Below are positions 47,956 to 59,805 of a stretch of DNA of 64,000 nucleotides, in pieces. The notes below the pieces were generated by a model. It was given only the letters and a program-made list of their open reading frames with translations. It had not been told where the DNA came from and did no database searches. The DNA comes from Pseudophaeomoniella oleicola (Eukaryota; Ascomycota; Eurotiomycetes; Phaeomoniellales; Phaeomoniellaceae): NCBI GenBank assembly GCA_003868215.1, contig QWDQ01000045.1, forward strand, positions 1 to 64,000, given 5' to 3'. The translations under genes were made by a program, and so were the position numbers. Each line of letters opens with the position of its first letter. The first letter of the stretch is position 1.

Positions 47956-48994
47956 AGATGCAGTATACTTTTACTGCATACTCGACAAAGGCGATTTTCT
48001 TAGCATAATACTGTCATTGACTCTATTGTCAGCACCGAAGATTTATATTAATAACTGCTCTTACATATAGTAGTCTCTCTTTCATCCAAGTCTGTCACAC
48101 CACGTCGTAGTCTCTGGCGGCAAGAGGGCTCAATCATATCGGTATGACCTGCATCGACATTGTTCTAATAGGACTCGTAGTCTGAGGACCGTCTGGTCAC
48201 TAAATGCTTCTCATCAGACACCTACCGTATGATGACCCCATCATATGAAATCACCACGCTATAGGGTCATAGCTAGTATACGACGCTCTGCAGGGCCCTT
48301 TAATATCCTCTATGAGGTCGGCCTAGATCGGAGAAGACCCTTTCCGAGTAAAGGGAGACCACACTCTCCATATAGATGTTAAAGCAGTCGGCCTGGATTT
48401 ATACACGGCAGATGTATAGTATAGCAGTCAGCAAGTTACGGTGGGTGGACTTCTGGTAACCCTCTTCGGCGTGGTTGATGCGTGGATCAGCATCAGATCA
48501 CAGGCCTGTGTATTAGGTCGTAGAGGCAGGGTTTGCTTCGTTGAAGCTAGCTAGCAGTGTTCAGCGAAGAATTAAGGAAAAGAATGCTGATTGATAACCG
48601 TCGATGATAGAGGACTGCAGGTAACAGTGGCATATGTTAGTTCTTTGCACTGAATGGTGATGTTGGAAGTCGAGAAGTCGAATGCTAAAAGCTCTTGGCA
48701 GATCGGATCGGATCCACTCCGATGCTTGGCTGATCTACGTGTATCCCAGACGGCCTGCGGAAAAAGTACGCATACTGAGGACTGGACTGGCATCGAGCAT
48801 GGTAGTATACCGCTAAGGTAATCTATTTGAAATTTTGTCAACTTTAGGGTATCTATGCAAGGAAGTTCAAAACGACAAATATCCTTTTCGTCGCCCGGAA
48901 ATCGAACAGACAATGGGCGCCACACCTCCTGGCACAGTTGTGATGAAACGCCGGACCGCTATGCTGATTGGCAAAACTTATACATCTCTATCCT

Positions 48995-51191
48995 TCACCT
49001 GGTACTTCCCATCATGACTCGGTCGACTTCTTTTCTTTGTCGGGCCAGCCAACTCCTGGGCTCCGCAGAGTTCATTGCTCTTCCACGCGCAATCGTGACA
49101 TTTGGGCTTTGTAATCGGGTGGCCAGATTGAACCAAGCCGAAGTCATGAGTTTGAGCTCTTGTTGAAGGTTAGCATTCACCTTCCGAAGCTCTCCCACCT
49201 CTTCAGAGGAGGTTGGAATATCAGTCTGCTCTGGTGGTGGCCCTGGACCGAGCGAAACGGCTTCGGTTGCTTGCGAGGGGCGAGACGATACCTCATCGCG
49301 AAGGCTGGATATGACAGCAATCTGCCTTCTCGCATACTATGCAGAAACTTATATCAGTAATCGATGATCAAGTATGATAGACGACGTGGAAAGGATAGAA
49401 GTCAGAGGTGATAGGCACGACAAACGAAAACGAATACTTACGTCAATAACACGTTGCGTGCTACGGTTCGATGCTTCAATGCGGTCCGCAAACTCTTTTC
49501 GAAGGGCAGTGAAAGCGGCCTCATCGTATTGACCAGTTTCTTCTAGTTGAATCTTGATATTGTTGAGGAGCTCTGCTTGCTCCTTTTCAGAGATCAGGTT
49601 GGCATCGCGAAGGATGTCGTCTTGTTTGGTTTCGAGCTGTTCGGCCTCTTTCAAAGATTGGTCAAGGTCAAGTTTCTAATGGAAAGTCAGCATTACGACT
49701 TTGGCGAATGCACCATTTACATACCTCTGTGGAGTCTAAAGTGGGAACTGTGTCCTCATCCTCAAATATTGGAATGTCTTGTCCTACGTGAGGAGTGGTT
49801 GGAGTGCCAGGCACATCACTTCCACCTGAATGATCTCGTAAAGCCTCGATTGTAGCTGCGTCACGGGACGCTTGTTGCGTCGCTTGCTCAAGTTGTGCAC
49901 GGAGGACGTGGTTATCGTACTCCAGTTGTTTCTTCATTTCACCAAGTTCATGACGGTCTTGTTCGATTCGTGGTAACATGCGCTTGTATTCGTCATTTTC
50001 TCTTTCAAGGTCTGCCGCAGTGAGATGTTTCGAATCCGACTGCCTCAGTTGTTTCTTGAGTTCCTCTATTTGCGCTTGAAGACCTTGACTGTGCTTTTCC
50101 CAGTCTTGACTCTGCTGTAGCTTCTGCTTATATTTCTCTGCAGCATTGGCTTTGCGGAGAAGATGATCTCGTTCAATTTTGATCTCGTCGTAGTCGTCTT
50201 GGATTTTCTGAGCGTTCTCATTCTTAATCCTCAGAGTTTCATTCTGTTTTCGCAGATTCTCGATCTGGTCCTGGGCGGAAGCGTATTTGTCCTCTAAGGA
50301 TGTGATTATATGTTCTCGCTCCTTAGATCTAGCCTCTTCTCTGCCAGCTACCGAGTCCGCCCCTGAGCGGAGATTCAACAGCCGCTCTTGAGAGTCTTCC
50401 AATTCTCGTTGAATGGTGTCGTGCTTTTCCTGCAGCTGCGCGTAACGTTCGTGCATGGAGTTTAAGAGGTCTTGTAACTCTTTCTTGTCGTTTTGCAGCC
50501 TGTCTCTCTCTGCGTTGACCTTTCCAAACCTCTCCTCGAAGGCTAATTCCAGATCCTGTGCACCACCGGCGACTACGTTTCGCGGTTCCTGAAGGAGGGG
50601 TTCATCTGCATAACTATCTTGTTGCGCATCTGTAATGATGTCTTTCAATACAGCTTGCGTCGGTACACTGAGTTGTGGCATACGCATAACGTACTCTGCC
50701 GCTCTCTCCGAATGTATCGCTGCTACAAGGACAAGTTTCAGAAGAAGATTCATGTCTTTCGCCGATTGCTCCTGAGCTATGGCTTGTAGATCGATGGTTC
50801 CTCCAACGTTCGGAGATGGCTGACCGCATACCTCTGCGAGGAAAGCAGTCAAGGCTTTGTGTATGTATTTGAGATTCTGCCATCTTGGTACCCAGAGGTC
50901 GGAAGGATCTTGTTCTGGAAGGTTGCCAGCGAAATAGTCCGGGTCGATATCCCCTGTTATAGCGATAGTTAGCGGTCCACTTCGAAATTGTGCTTTTTTA
51001 TTATTACACGTACGCAGGATGTCCCAGATGAGGACACCATCACTAAGGTCTTCAACCGACCGTACCCCCCTGCGAAGCTGGAAACTGCTCACCTGTGAGC
51101 CTTGTCAGCGTTGTATGTCTGGTTGGCTGCTCAGGAGGGTACATACCCATTCGAAAAGGGCTGCGCTCATAGCTGTGATTGAAGCCATCAT
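48995..51191 (-). CDS. hookA: Hook-family dynein adaptor (HookA type)
   Basis: Five exons: 51191-51147, 51092-51014, 50953-49725, 49675-49442 and 49336-48995, giving 642 residues (641 from the second Met). The Hook domain spans about 5-165: ALFEWVSSF, EDLSDGVLIWDILRDIDPDYF, then LKYIHKALTAFL and SAKDMNLLLKLVLVAAIHSE. A long coiled coil runs from about 195 to 530. The C-terminus ends in TSAWFNLATRLQ and APRSWLARQR-like sequence (EPRSWLARQRKEV), typical of fungal Hook proteins. In Aspergillus the protein links early endosomes to dynein-dynactin through an FTS/FHIP complex. Intron 2 (50954-51013, 60 bp) is a multiple of three and open, so a naive reading would wrongly include it; it interrupts the conserved IL-RDIDP segment. 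The start codons follow an in-frame stop. Confidence 0.92.
50954..51013 (-). other. 60-bp in-frame intron in hookA
   Basis: GTACGT donor, GCTAAC branch site and ACAG acceptor surround 60 open bases. Splicing joins DIL to RDIDPDYF, which matches the uninterrupted Hook domain of the family. Confidence 0.82.
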
Positions 51192-51965
51192 CTAGGTCTC
51201 CAAACTTGTTGAACTCGGGAGGGAGACCCAATCTCATTTCTATCCAATATAAGGCCAAAATCATGCATTTCGCCCATTAGATGACTGGGCATAGGCTTTT
51301 GTTACCATGCATGAGGTTCAACGACTCAATCGGTGACACTGAAACGAGACATCCGTGCTCGGGAAACGCGTCTCCAACTCCGCGAATCACCGCACTAAAC
51401 ATGTGGCTCTTACATACTACCACCATAGTACTCCGAACATACATAAGGCATACATGACACAGAATAGTAAACGCAGGATCCTAAATGCATCCAAACAGAA
51501 GTTGATGCCGATCATTTGGTAAGTTTACAACCATGCACTTGATTGAGGCAGGGGACAACGTGCCCACTTGATTATTCCAGGCATAAGACGGTATCTATTC
51601 AGCCAAGTTGTCTGACATATCAGTCATGCAAGAAGGGGACGTTCCTGTCCAAACCTGAGCAAAGGACATTCTATATTATATTATAATGGCAACAGAATCA
51701 ACAGATCAGGTCGTTATGAGCTGGCAATTCTAGAAATAAAAGCCCTGCACATGGGGACGTCTCATCATTGTATGCCTACTGTGCCCACGAACATGTCTTC
51801 CTGTTTTGCTGCATTTTACTGCATCCTCAAAGCTTTGGCAGATTTGAAGCGCGAAGAGTGAACACTGGCCATAAAAACGTCGAATTGGTTTAGCTCGTAA
51901 ACATAGCAATCGCCGAACCCTCATGAACGCCAGACCCATGTATTCCGCAAATCCTCTCTCGTCTA
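51192..51965. other. Spacer between I9 inhibitor gene and hookA
   Basis: The hookA promoter plus the inhibitor 3' UTR. No other feature was recognised. Confidence 0.5.
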
Positions 51966-52459
51966 TCAAAGATGGCCGCCCTCGACCAAATCACCATCAA
52001 TGGCAACAATCGTATCTTCCTCGATATTCACCGGGAACTCGGTAGTCAGCGCATTGACACTGTCGAGGGCCTTTGCTGTAACTTTAGCAGCGAATCCCCT
52101 GCGGCTGTCAGCGTCACCGATATCGTAGGCAATAGATTCACAAAATACTTGAATAATTCTGCAGCCAGAGTTAGCAACACCGCTCTGCAAGCTGAAAGGC
52201 ATTTAAAGGGTTCGTGGACTTACTATACTCATGCGTGATGACACCGCCCTGAAATATCAACCCATGTCAGTGACTTTGTACAGAGACTAACGAGTTGTAG
52301 CCAGAAAGAACATACAGCTTCTTCGATGATTGCTTTCGCTTGGTCAATGACATGACTTGGAGTCTCATTGGGATATGATACTATGACGGCCTTTTGCGGG
52401 GCCACTGCGGATGCGCAGATAACCAGCAAGGCGATGAGGAAGGAGAATAGGAACCGCAT
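51966..52459 (-). CDS. Small secreted protein with peptidase inhibitor I9 fold
   Basis: Four exons: 52459-52316, 52248-52224, 52158-52149 (10 nt) and 52098-51966, giving 103 residues. The first 20 residues form a signal peptide (MRFLFSFLIALLVICASAVA). The mature part reads KAVIVSYPNETPSHVIDQAK, then GGVITHEYKLFKGFAAKV and FPVNIEEDTIVAIDG, the full pattern of the I9 domain found in subtilisin propeptides and in the yeast proteinase B inhibitor Pbi2. Without the 10-nt exon the EYK-LF-KGF core breaks and the frame is lost, so I trust this model. Such proteins bind subtilisin-like proteases; here the target would be extracellular or in the secretory path. An upstream in-frame Met adds 10 residues but spoils the signal peptide. 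Confidence 0.87.
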
Positions 52460-53282
52460 TGTCAAAGATGTCTGGTCCTTTGAGTGCAATAATGTTGGGC
52501 TCTGCTGTAGATATAGATGCTTGGCTTGATGATTGTATAGAGAATAGATGAGTCCGAATAAGAAGGATTAACTGGCGAAGTCCATCCCAAGGCGACCGCA
52601 TTCTTATGACATCGTCCCTTGATCGCATTTGGATGAATGCCCCCCATGTCCCCACATGCACATTCGGCTGCTGACTCATCTTTTCCTTGCCAAGATAAAC
52701 AGTTTCCTTCAATAAGCTCGTTGCGCTTCAGCTTTTGTCTCACCTTGCAAGACGCCTTTTCATTGTTTCTCAGTGAGAGACTAGATCAATCCCAGATCTT
52801 TTCGTAGTCTCAGCCCTTGCGATCCGACTGACATCAGACAGTGAAGCAAGACATCTGTCTTCTTCCACTGTCTCCATTGATCACGGTCGCTACGTCCACT
52901 TGCGATTCCTGGCTGGAGCAATACGGGAACTGCACTGCAATAAGACCACAAGCTCGGAAGATGTCATAGGAAGGCGGAGAAATTTCTGGGAGGGAAGAAT
53001 ATTTTCTTTGACTTAAGGGCATGTCCGGGGTTCAAGAGGCGATCTAGATAGCAAAGATACCAAAAGATCTCGCTGCAATCGTTCCTGAGAGCAAGGCCCA
53101 CCAGTGGTGACGACAAGGCCTGAGTAGTCAGTCTGTGACAGTAGCCTTGTCAGCTGCTCAAGCTCTCATTCTACAGATTGTCAATCTTTCACGTTCAGTG
53201 TTCAAGTCGTGGTTTTCTGCTCTCTCGCTTTTCCCATCACGTCACCAAGTCGGGCAGTCTTGCTCTTATATCTTCATTCATC
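52460..53282. other. Divergent promoter, I9 inhibitor / pcf11
   Basis: About 0.82 kb shared by two divergent genes. No TACTACGTAGTA site, repeat or RNA gene was seen. Confidence 0.5.
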
Positions 53283-55414
53283 ATGTCTTCCGGGTTACCT
53301 TCGGACGAGGTGGCTGAAGATTACAAAGCCTCGCTTGAGGACCTGGTGACGAATGACAGGAACCAAATAGGTGTCCTGACCGTTATTGCAAAAGAGAACA
53401 CTGAACATGCTATGGCAATTTCGCGCGTTTTGGAGAATCACATTCGATCTGTATGATCCCCCTTTGACATGTATTCTGTCCAAACCCTCTAGAGCCACAG
53501 TGCTAACTTCAAGTAAATAAATAGGCGCCACCCTCTCGCAAGCTACCTGCCCTCTATGTTCTCGACTCTATCGTCAAGAATGTTGGGACGCCATATACTC
53601 TCTATTTCCAGCGAAATCTCTACCAAACTTTCATGGGCGCCTATACTCTGGTGGATTCGAACATCCGAAAAAAGCTTGACGAAATGTTGAAGACCTGGAA
53701 GGAGCCCGTTCCAGGCTCGTTGGATACTCGACCGGTCTTTCCAGCTGAAAGTATACGAGAAATTGAAAACGCGTTGATAAAGGCCCGGACGGCTGCACTT
53801 CAGCAGCAAGCTCGCGCACAGTCTGCTCATCCTCAGATGAGAGCTTCTGGAACACCACCTAATCACTGGAGGAATACACCGCCACCAGGTATGGCGCAGC
53901 AATATGGGCAACCAATGCCTGGACAGCTACCTCCATCGCGCAATGGCATGCCTTCATACAACACATCAGGAGTAAGCTCACTCGTTACTTTATTGAATAT
54001 ATACTTATTACCTTTTCAGTACCCGTCACAGCAGTACCCAATGCCGCAATCACAACCACAGATTTTTACGCAATATCAGAACCGGCCGCCATCAGTTCAG
54101 CCCTCATCTATGGGGGGTTCCGTGGATCTTGTAGTCTTGAACCAAGACGTTGATAATCTCATTGCTGCAACCCGTACTGAATTTGCTAGTAATATTAGTG
54201 ATACGGGTATCCAACAGAAGCTGAAGGCATTGCTAGACCTGAAAACCCTGTTGACCTCCCAAGCGTTGCCTGAGCATCAGCTTCGGCAAATTCGTGATAA
54301 AGTATCTCAGATGGCTCCTGGATCTCAACCCATTCCACGACCTACTCCGCCACCAGTACCTGTGACAGCTCAAACCATTACTGCATCCGTACCCTTGCCT
54401 TCACAACAACCGACTCCTCAGCCTGCCATACCTTCGTTCATTAATAGTGCAAATCTGGCTGAATTACTGCGTGCCACGGCCAGTCGCAATCAGCCCACCC
54501 CTCCTCCATTACAACCTTCAGCGCCGCCTCTATCGATGTCCCAGGCTGTTCAAACGCCTCCAATGGCGAGAGCTACACCGGTACCACCAGCGGCAGAAAA
54601 CCCTCTTATTGCACAACTCCGAGCAGCAGGCTTGTTGCCAAACACAGCAATGCAGCAGGCCACCAGCCAATCATCATTTGCATCGGTTCTAGGAACAACC
54701 GCACACCAATTTCCAGTGCAGATTGCATCTACGTCACGATTCTCTGTGAGACTGACCACTGCATCCATAAAAACGCCAAGGCCAGAGTTGATCGTATCGT
54801 TATATGATGACAGACCAAACCGTTGCACTACATGCGGGAGACGTTTCACCACAGACTCCGAGGGGAAGGAGAAGAAGTCCAGGCACCTTGACTGGCATTT
54901 CAAAACCAACACCCGCCTCGCAGAAGCGGCGAAGCGAGGTCAATCACGGTCCTGGTATGTGGATGAACGTGAATGGATCTCTAGTCGCGAGTACGAAGAC
55001 GATTCAGGCCCGCCAGAATCGGTAAATGGCACAGCAACAACAGTAAAGATGGAGCAGTATATACCCGCACCAAATGATCCTGTTCTAAGAAATGCTCCCT
55101 GCCCTATCTGCCAAGAGAAATTCGAGAGTACGTGGTCCGAAGATGTTCAGGAATTTATCTGGAAAGATGCTTTAAAAGTTGGAAATAGGATATATCATGC
55201 AAGTTGCTACAAAGAGGCGACTAAAGACAAAGAAGGTGGCGCCACCCCGCTCGGAGCTGGTAGAGGCAGAACAGCCACTCCAGACAGTGTATTAGGAAAG
55301 CGCAAGGCAGAGGTAAACTCAATGAACTCTGGTATCCCATCGAAAGTACTGATCACATCGCAGCAGGACGAGATAAGTGGATTGACGGCCAAGGTCAAGA
55401 TTGAACCTACATGA
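53283..55414 (+). CDS. pcf11: mRNA cleavage and polyadenylation factor Pcf11
   Basis: Three exons: 53283-53450, 53525-53971 and 54020-55414, giving 669 residues. The N-terminal CTD-interaction domain covers about 1-140: DYKASLEDL, NDRNQIGVLTVIAKEN, KLPALYVLDSIVKNVGTPYT. It binds Ser2-phosphorylated RNA polymerase II tails. A Gln/Pro-rich middle contains a second helical part (DNLIAATRTEFASN). At about 474-505 is the first zinc finger (CTTCGRRF, then HLDWH), and at 565-605 the second (CPICQEKF, with His-Cys further on), flanking the Clp1-binding WYVDEREW segment. This is the layout of Pcf11 in cleavage factor IA. The second intron (53972-54019) is 48 bp and would stay open if retained. Confidence 0.94.
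53972..54019 (+). other. 48-bp in-frame intron in pcf11
   Basis: The GTAAGC donor and TTTTCAG acceptor with its pyrimidine tract enclose 16 open codons encoding a hydrophobic stretch foreign to the Gln/Pro-rich surroundings. Splicing joins NTSG to YPSQQYP. Confidence 0.8.
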
Positions 55415-56460
55415 CTGATCATACACTCAATTAATGTCGACGTCCGAACACTTCTGTCGCCATGTAATTGAGCTCCTATAGCATGGTCGGCATCTTTTCG
55501 CTTGACGATTGTCACAGTAAAGTGATCCTAAGCTTCACTCGTGGTCTCGCCTGATACTTGGTCCGGGTTCGACATCACATTGGAACGCTAAGTGCGACCT
55601 GGCTGAAGAGCTGGTTATCCAGGTGTGGATCGTCGACCTGATGTATATATTCAGAATGGTCTGATGATTCGCTCTAGATGAGCCTGAGATGTCACGTCGT
55701 GATCAGTCAAGCCATAGTAGCTGCGAGGTTCGCGACACTGGCTTTGACTACCAGAAGAGGTGGATTGAGGGCCAAGGCGATGACCAGCTCGGGCCTTGCT
55801 GGGATCATCACATCGGCCACTGTTGGGCTGAAAGAGTCGATGGGGAGGTGATAACCGGCTCGGAGCCAACTGAGACTTAGAGATGACCAACAACCATGAA
55901 TAGGTCAAGTCACGACCAGCATCATTTCGACCCCGATATTGGAGGGTTGTTGAACTTCGCGTATTTCCAGCAAAAAGGCGATACCTGCAGAGTTGTATGG
56001 CAATTGCAGATGCGTATAGCATCTATGGAGTAGATCAGACAATCATATCTTTTTCTCACCGACTTCCGAATTCATTGACCTGGTGATGATACAAGAACAC
56101 GCGTTCTCACATTAATTCCACGTCGGTTATAGACTAAGAGCAACTATATAGAACGATGTAGCTCGAATGATATATGTCTATACAATTGTGATGAGTTGAG
56201 CATCAGTTCCTCCTTTCCGCGGAGGTAAGTGGGGCATTCAGCTATTGCAAGGAAGAAAGGTTCCGTGCCAAAAATTTTGTCCCGAATTGGTATTGCGACT
56301 CGAGCGAGGCCCCTACAAATCTTTCCTCAGTTCTCATTGTTTTGCTATACCCATTCGTGCGCTTTGCCTCTCGTCGTATCTCCTCTCCTCTCTCTTTTTC
56401 AGTTCGTTGACTTTGTATTTTTCATATACTTTACTTTTTGACGACACAGTGCAAGCGAAG
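55415..56460. other. Spacer between pcf11 and ggc1
   Basis: About 1 kb. A CT-rich stretch at 56375-56402 immediately before the ggc1 start region is typical of leaders of strongly expressed fungal genes. No other feature was recognised. Confidence 0.55.
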
Positions 56461-57655
56461 ATGGCTCCTGTTGCAGGCGCTGGTTCGGCGTCCAAGGATT
56501 TCAAAAAAGAGTCTGCGACTGCTAGATTGCTCGGGTCGGGTAAGATCTTGACTTGCTGATATTTGAGAGAGGCATGCGCTGATGAGTTTAAGGATCCGCC
56601 GGTATTGCTGAGCTCGCTATATTCCATCCAGTATGTTGCGCTTATACGGTCAGCGCCGAATCTTACTGACCGCATCAGGTCGACACGATCGCCAAGCGAT
56701 TGATGAGCAACCAGGGAAAGGTACAGTACACCCGATGGTGCAATGAGGGTCGTGAAGCTAATGTTGATTAGGTGACATCAACAGCACAGCTCAATCAAGT
56801 TATCTTCAAGCAATATGCCTCTGCTTCGGTGGGAACTAAATTCACCTCCCTCTTCCCGGGTCTAGGATATGCTGCCGGATACAAGGTGCGCATATATAGC
56901 GACACAATACCGAATGACTCTGCTCACTATCGTCCAGGTTCTGCAAAGAATATACAAATATGGCGGTCAGCCATTCGCTCGTGACTTTTTGGCAAAGAAT
57001 TATGGCGATTCATTCGACCGTACGTTTGGGAAGGGTACCGGCAAGGCTATCATGCATGCTACAGCCGGAAGGTACGTTGTATCTCGGGGAACCCGATCAA
57101 TGCGAGACGAGATGGGCTCTTGACTAACGTTCCCTGTGTAGTTTGATTGGTATCGGCGAAATCGTCCTCCTTCCTCTCGATGTCCTGAAGATCAAACGCC
57201 AAACGAACCCCGAAGCCTTCCGTGGCCGTGGAGTCTTAAAAATCGTCGCCGACGAAGGCATGGGCCTCTACCGCGGCGCAGGCTGGACCGCCGCCCGCAA
57301 CGCCCCCGGCTCCTTCGCCCTCTTCGGCGGCTCCGCCTTCGCGAAGCAATACATCTACGCACTCGAAGACTACAACGCCGCGACCTGGGGCCAAAACTTC
57401 GTCGCCTCGATCTGCGGCGCCTCGGCCTCGCTGATCGTCAGCGCGCCCCTCGACGTCATCAAGACGCGCATCCAGAACCGCAACTTTGAGGAGAAAGAGA
57501 GCGGGTTCAAGATCGTCAAGAACATGATGAAGTATGAAGGGCCGACCAGTTTCTTCAAAGGTTTGACGCCGAAGCTGTTGATGACTGGGCCGAAGTTGGT
57601 GTTTAGCTTCTGGCTGGCTCAGACCTTGATCCCGGCTTTCAACAAGGTCGTATAG
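56461..57655 (+). CDS. ggc1: Mitochondrial GTP/GDP carrier Ggc1
   Basis: Six exons: 56461-56539, 56593-56630, 56679-56720, 56772-56885, 56938-57071 and 57142-57655, giving 306 residues. The product is a mitochondrial carrier with three repeats, signatures HPVDTIAKR, PLDVLKIKR and PLDVIKTRI, and near-identity to yeast Ggc1 through FPGLGYAAGYKVLQR, IYKYGGQPFA, GSLIGIGEIVLLPLDVLKIK, GWTAARNAPGSFALFGG and FKGLTPKLLMTGPKLVFSF. Ggc1 imports GTP and exports GDP across the inner membrane and affects mitochondrial iron content. Introns cluster in the 5' half. The last exon changes abruptly to very GC-rich third positions, unlike the earlier exons. Confidence 0.97.
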
Positions 57656-58048
57656 AACTAGACGGTTCTCATCTGGCAATTCGCCCCCCTTTTTTTCCCG
57701 CTTGTGTCAAGACCATCGTCTACACTGTCCGTGTAGTCTGACACAACCTTCTATATTCCTTTGTTTCTCAGCAGACTGTCTGGGAATTATTTTATTACTA
57801 TTATTACTGTTATCATTTGTATGTGCAATTACTAAAAAGGCAAACGGAACGATCTCCACTTTAGGCTCTCGAATTGAGGAAAAAGGGGGTAACGGAAAAA
57901 CGAGCGGTCGGATGGCATTTGCTTTTAAACATGTTCGGTTTTTGAGAATCTCATATATAATGAACATTCATGTCCGATCATATAAAATATCCAATAGACG
58001 CCATCGCTGACCATGACTAAATAAATGCATGTGACCTAGCATTCGGAT
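57656..58048. other. Convergent spacer, ggc1 / F-box gene
   Basis: About 0.4 kb of shared 3' flank; T-rich just after the ggc1 stop and AT-rich near 57785-57830. No other feature was seen. Confidence 0.5.
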
Positions 58049-59805
58049 TTACGTGAAATCGTAGCACGATATGTACTGCTCTCCGGCTTCTCTCTGATTC
58101 AAGACAATGACCTGCTCGTCATCAAAGGCGACATATCCGATTGAAGTGGGCGGCGCATGTAGCGGATTCATATCATTCGAGGTAATAGGGATATCGCCCC
58201 AGTATTTCGAGTCTGCCTCAACGAGATCTGCAGAGCTGCTGTCTCTGATGTGTCTTTTTCGGCTGCTGAATTTATGGGGCAAACCGAATGAGCCCCCACT
58301 GGATCGCCTGGCTTCCTCTGACGACATCTGAACTCTGACGCTGGACCTTTGTTGAACGCCGCTGCTAGCAGCTTTTCCCAGACCCTCTTCTAATTCCCAT
58401 ATTCGAATGTCATTGCCTTTCAAACTCACGGATACGGCTTTACCCCGATCATTGACTTCAGCCCTTGAAATGCCAGATGTGTGACCCCAGAGGCGGCGTC
58501 CGCTCTGTACCGCTAGGGTGTCGGCGGTAGACGATACCTGGTAAACCTTTAAGGTGTTATCTGGATAGGAGGCTAGAAGATACGGATGTGAATACGATAG
58601 TGAAGTTGGCCTTGTTCGGACATAAGCTTCTTGCGATCCTTCGACCCCGCGATTCGCTCTTTCCGACTCTCGTATGTCATATATTGTGCTAGCTGAGCGT
58701 TCAAGCCAATCCGGTGTCCAGGCTATGCGAGAGGAGACTTCTGTTCCCTCTCGATCGAGAAGGAGTTCTTGAAGACCAATATTCCAGCCTAATCTGAGGC
58801 GTGAATAGGAGTATGCGATACAAGCGATGATATTGAGAGACGAAATGCGAATAGATACGGTGACTGGCTGATAGACCTGTGAAGCAACGAGAGATGAGAT
58901 AAGCTGAGGATCAGAAAGCTTAGTTGTAGCCGTTGGCAACTCATCCTTGTCGTCAAATCTGTATAATGACACGGTCCTATTTCGACTGAGCGTCAGGACG
59001 AAAGGAAAGGTAGACGCAATAGACGAGATAGCTCCGTTCGACGAACTAGGATGGGCGTAAAGTCTGGCAAAGTTCCGACTTGCGATTTGCATTTCAAAAA
59101 TTCGAAATGAGCCATCTTCATATCCGACAGCAAGTGTCAGAGAGTCCGCTGTTGTGCTCCCTGCATCAACGGCTAGAGACGTTGGATTCGAATGCTCCCC
59201 TGCTGGGCGTACTTCACCCAGGAAAGCACCATCCTTCATTCTCCAAACGCGCAAGTCATGTTGTGTATTCAACGTGACAACGAGGCCATGATGGTATTTG
59301 ACCAAAGCAGGTGGTAAAGGTGGTTGGGCCACTTCTAACTCCTTTAGTCGACACTTCCCTTTCGACCAATTATGCCGCAAACGATATTGTGCCTTCCAAT
59401 TTGTCGATCTCCCTCTTCTCACAAGATGATCATCTTCGAGCCACCTCGAGAGCTTCGATGCGTAGTGCGTATGAGACGAAGTAGCGTCCTTTATTCCAGG
59501 TATTCGCAGCGCCCGAGGCAGAACAAATCGAGCGTAATATCTTTCTTTCCAAAGTTCCGAGTCGCTAGAAAGAGAATTGAAGCGATGTGAGATCCTAGCA
59601 TGTGCTGTTAGCCACAGTTAAAATAGCCAAGAAGGCCGACATACCTTTGGCAGATCAAGAGAGTGTCCACTGGAAGGAAAGACAGAATGCGCAGGACAAG
59701 TTCATCACTAAGAGTTGAGATGCGGTCGATGGAATAGAAAGAGCGTGGGCGTTTTGAAGGGGCAAATACCTCTTCAGCTTCGTCCTCTCTCTGTCTCTTC
59801 GGCAT
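58049..59805 (-). CDS. F-box protein with WD40-like repeats
   Basis: Two exons: 59805-59645 and 59594-58049 with a 50-bp intron; 568 residues. A basic N-terminus (PKRQREDE, SKRPRSF) precedes an F-box at about 30-75: ISTLSDELVLRILSFLPVDT, ICQRISHRFNSLSSDSELWK. From about 130 the chain reads as WD40-like blades, e.g. DLRVWRMKDGAFLGEV, LAVGYEDGSFRIFEM, DNTLKVYQV and GNDIRIWELEE. F-box proteins bridge targets to SCF ubiquitin ligases through Skp1; yeast Ufo1 and related fungal proteins share the layout, but I cannot assign an orthologue or a substrate. It is divergent from sae2 with only 255 bp between start codons. Confidence 0.85.

Larger units (their letters stand above)
47088..48994. other. 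Repeat-bearing spacer, orphan gene / hook
   Basis: Contains the second SINE-like copy, the 204-bp tandem array, and about 1 kb (47960-48994) with no recognisable gene. Part of this last stretch may be decayed repeat, but I found no ends or coding remains that would name a family. Confidence 0.5.

Noticed and set aside
47990-48560. Possible decayed LTR-type element
   Set aside because: Some phrases look repeat-like, but there are no paired terminal repeats or coding remains that would name a family.
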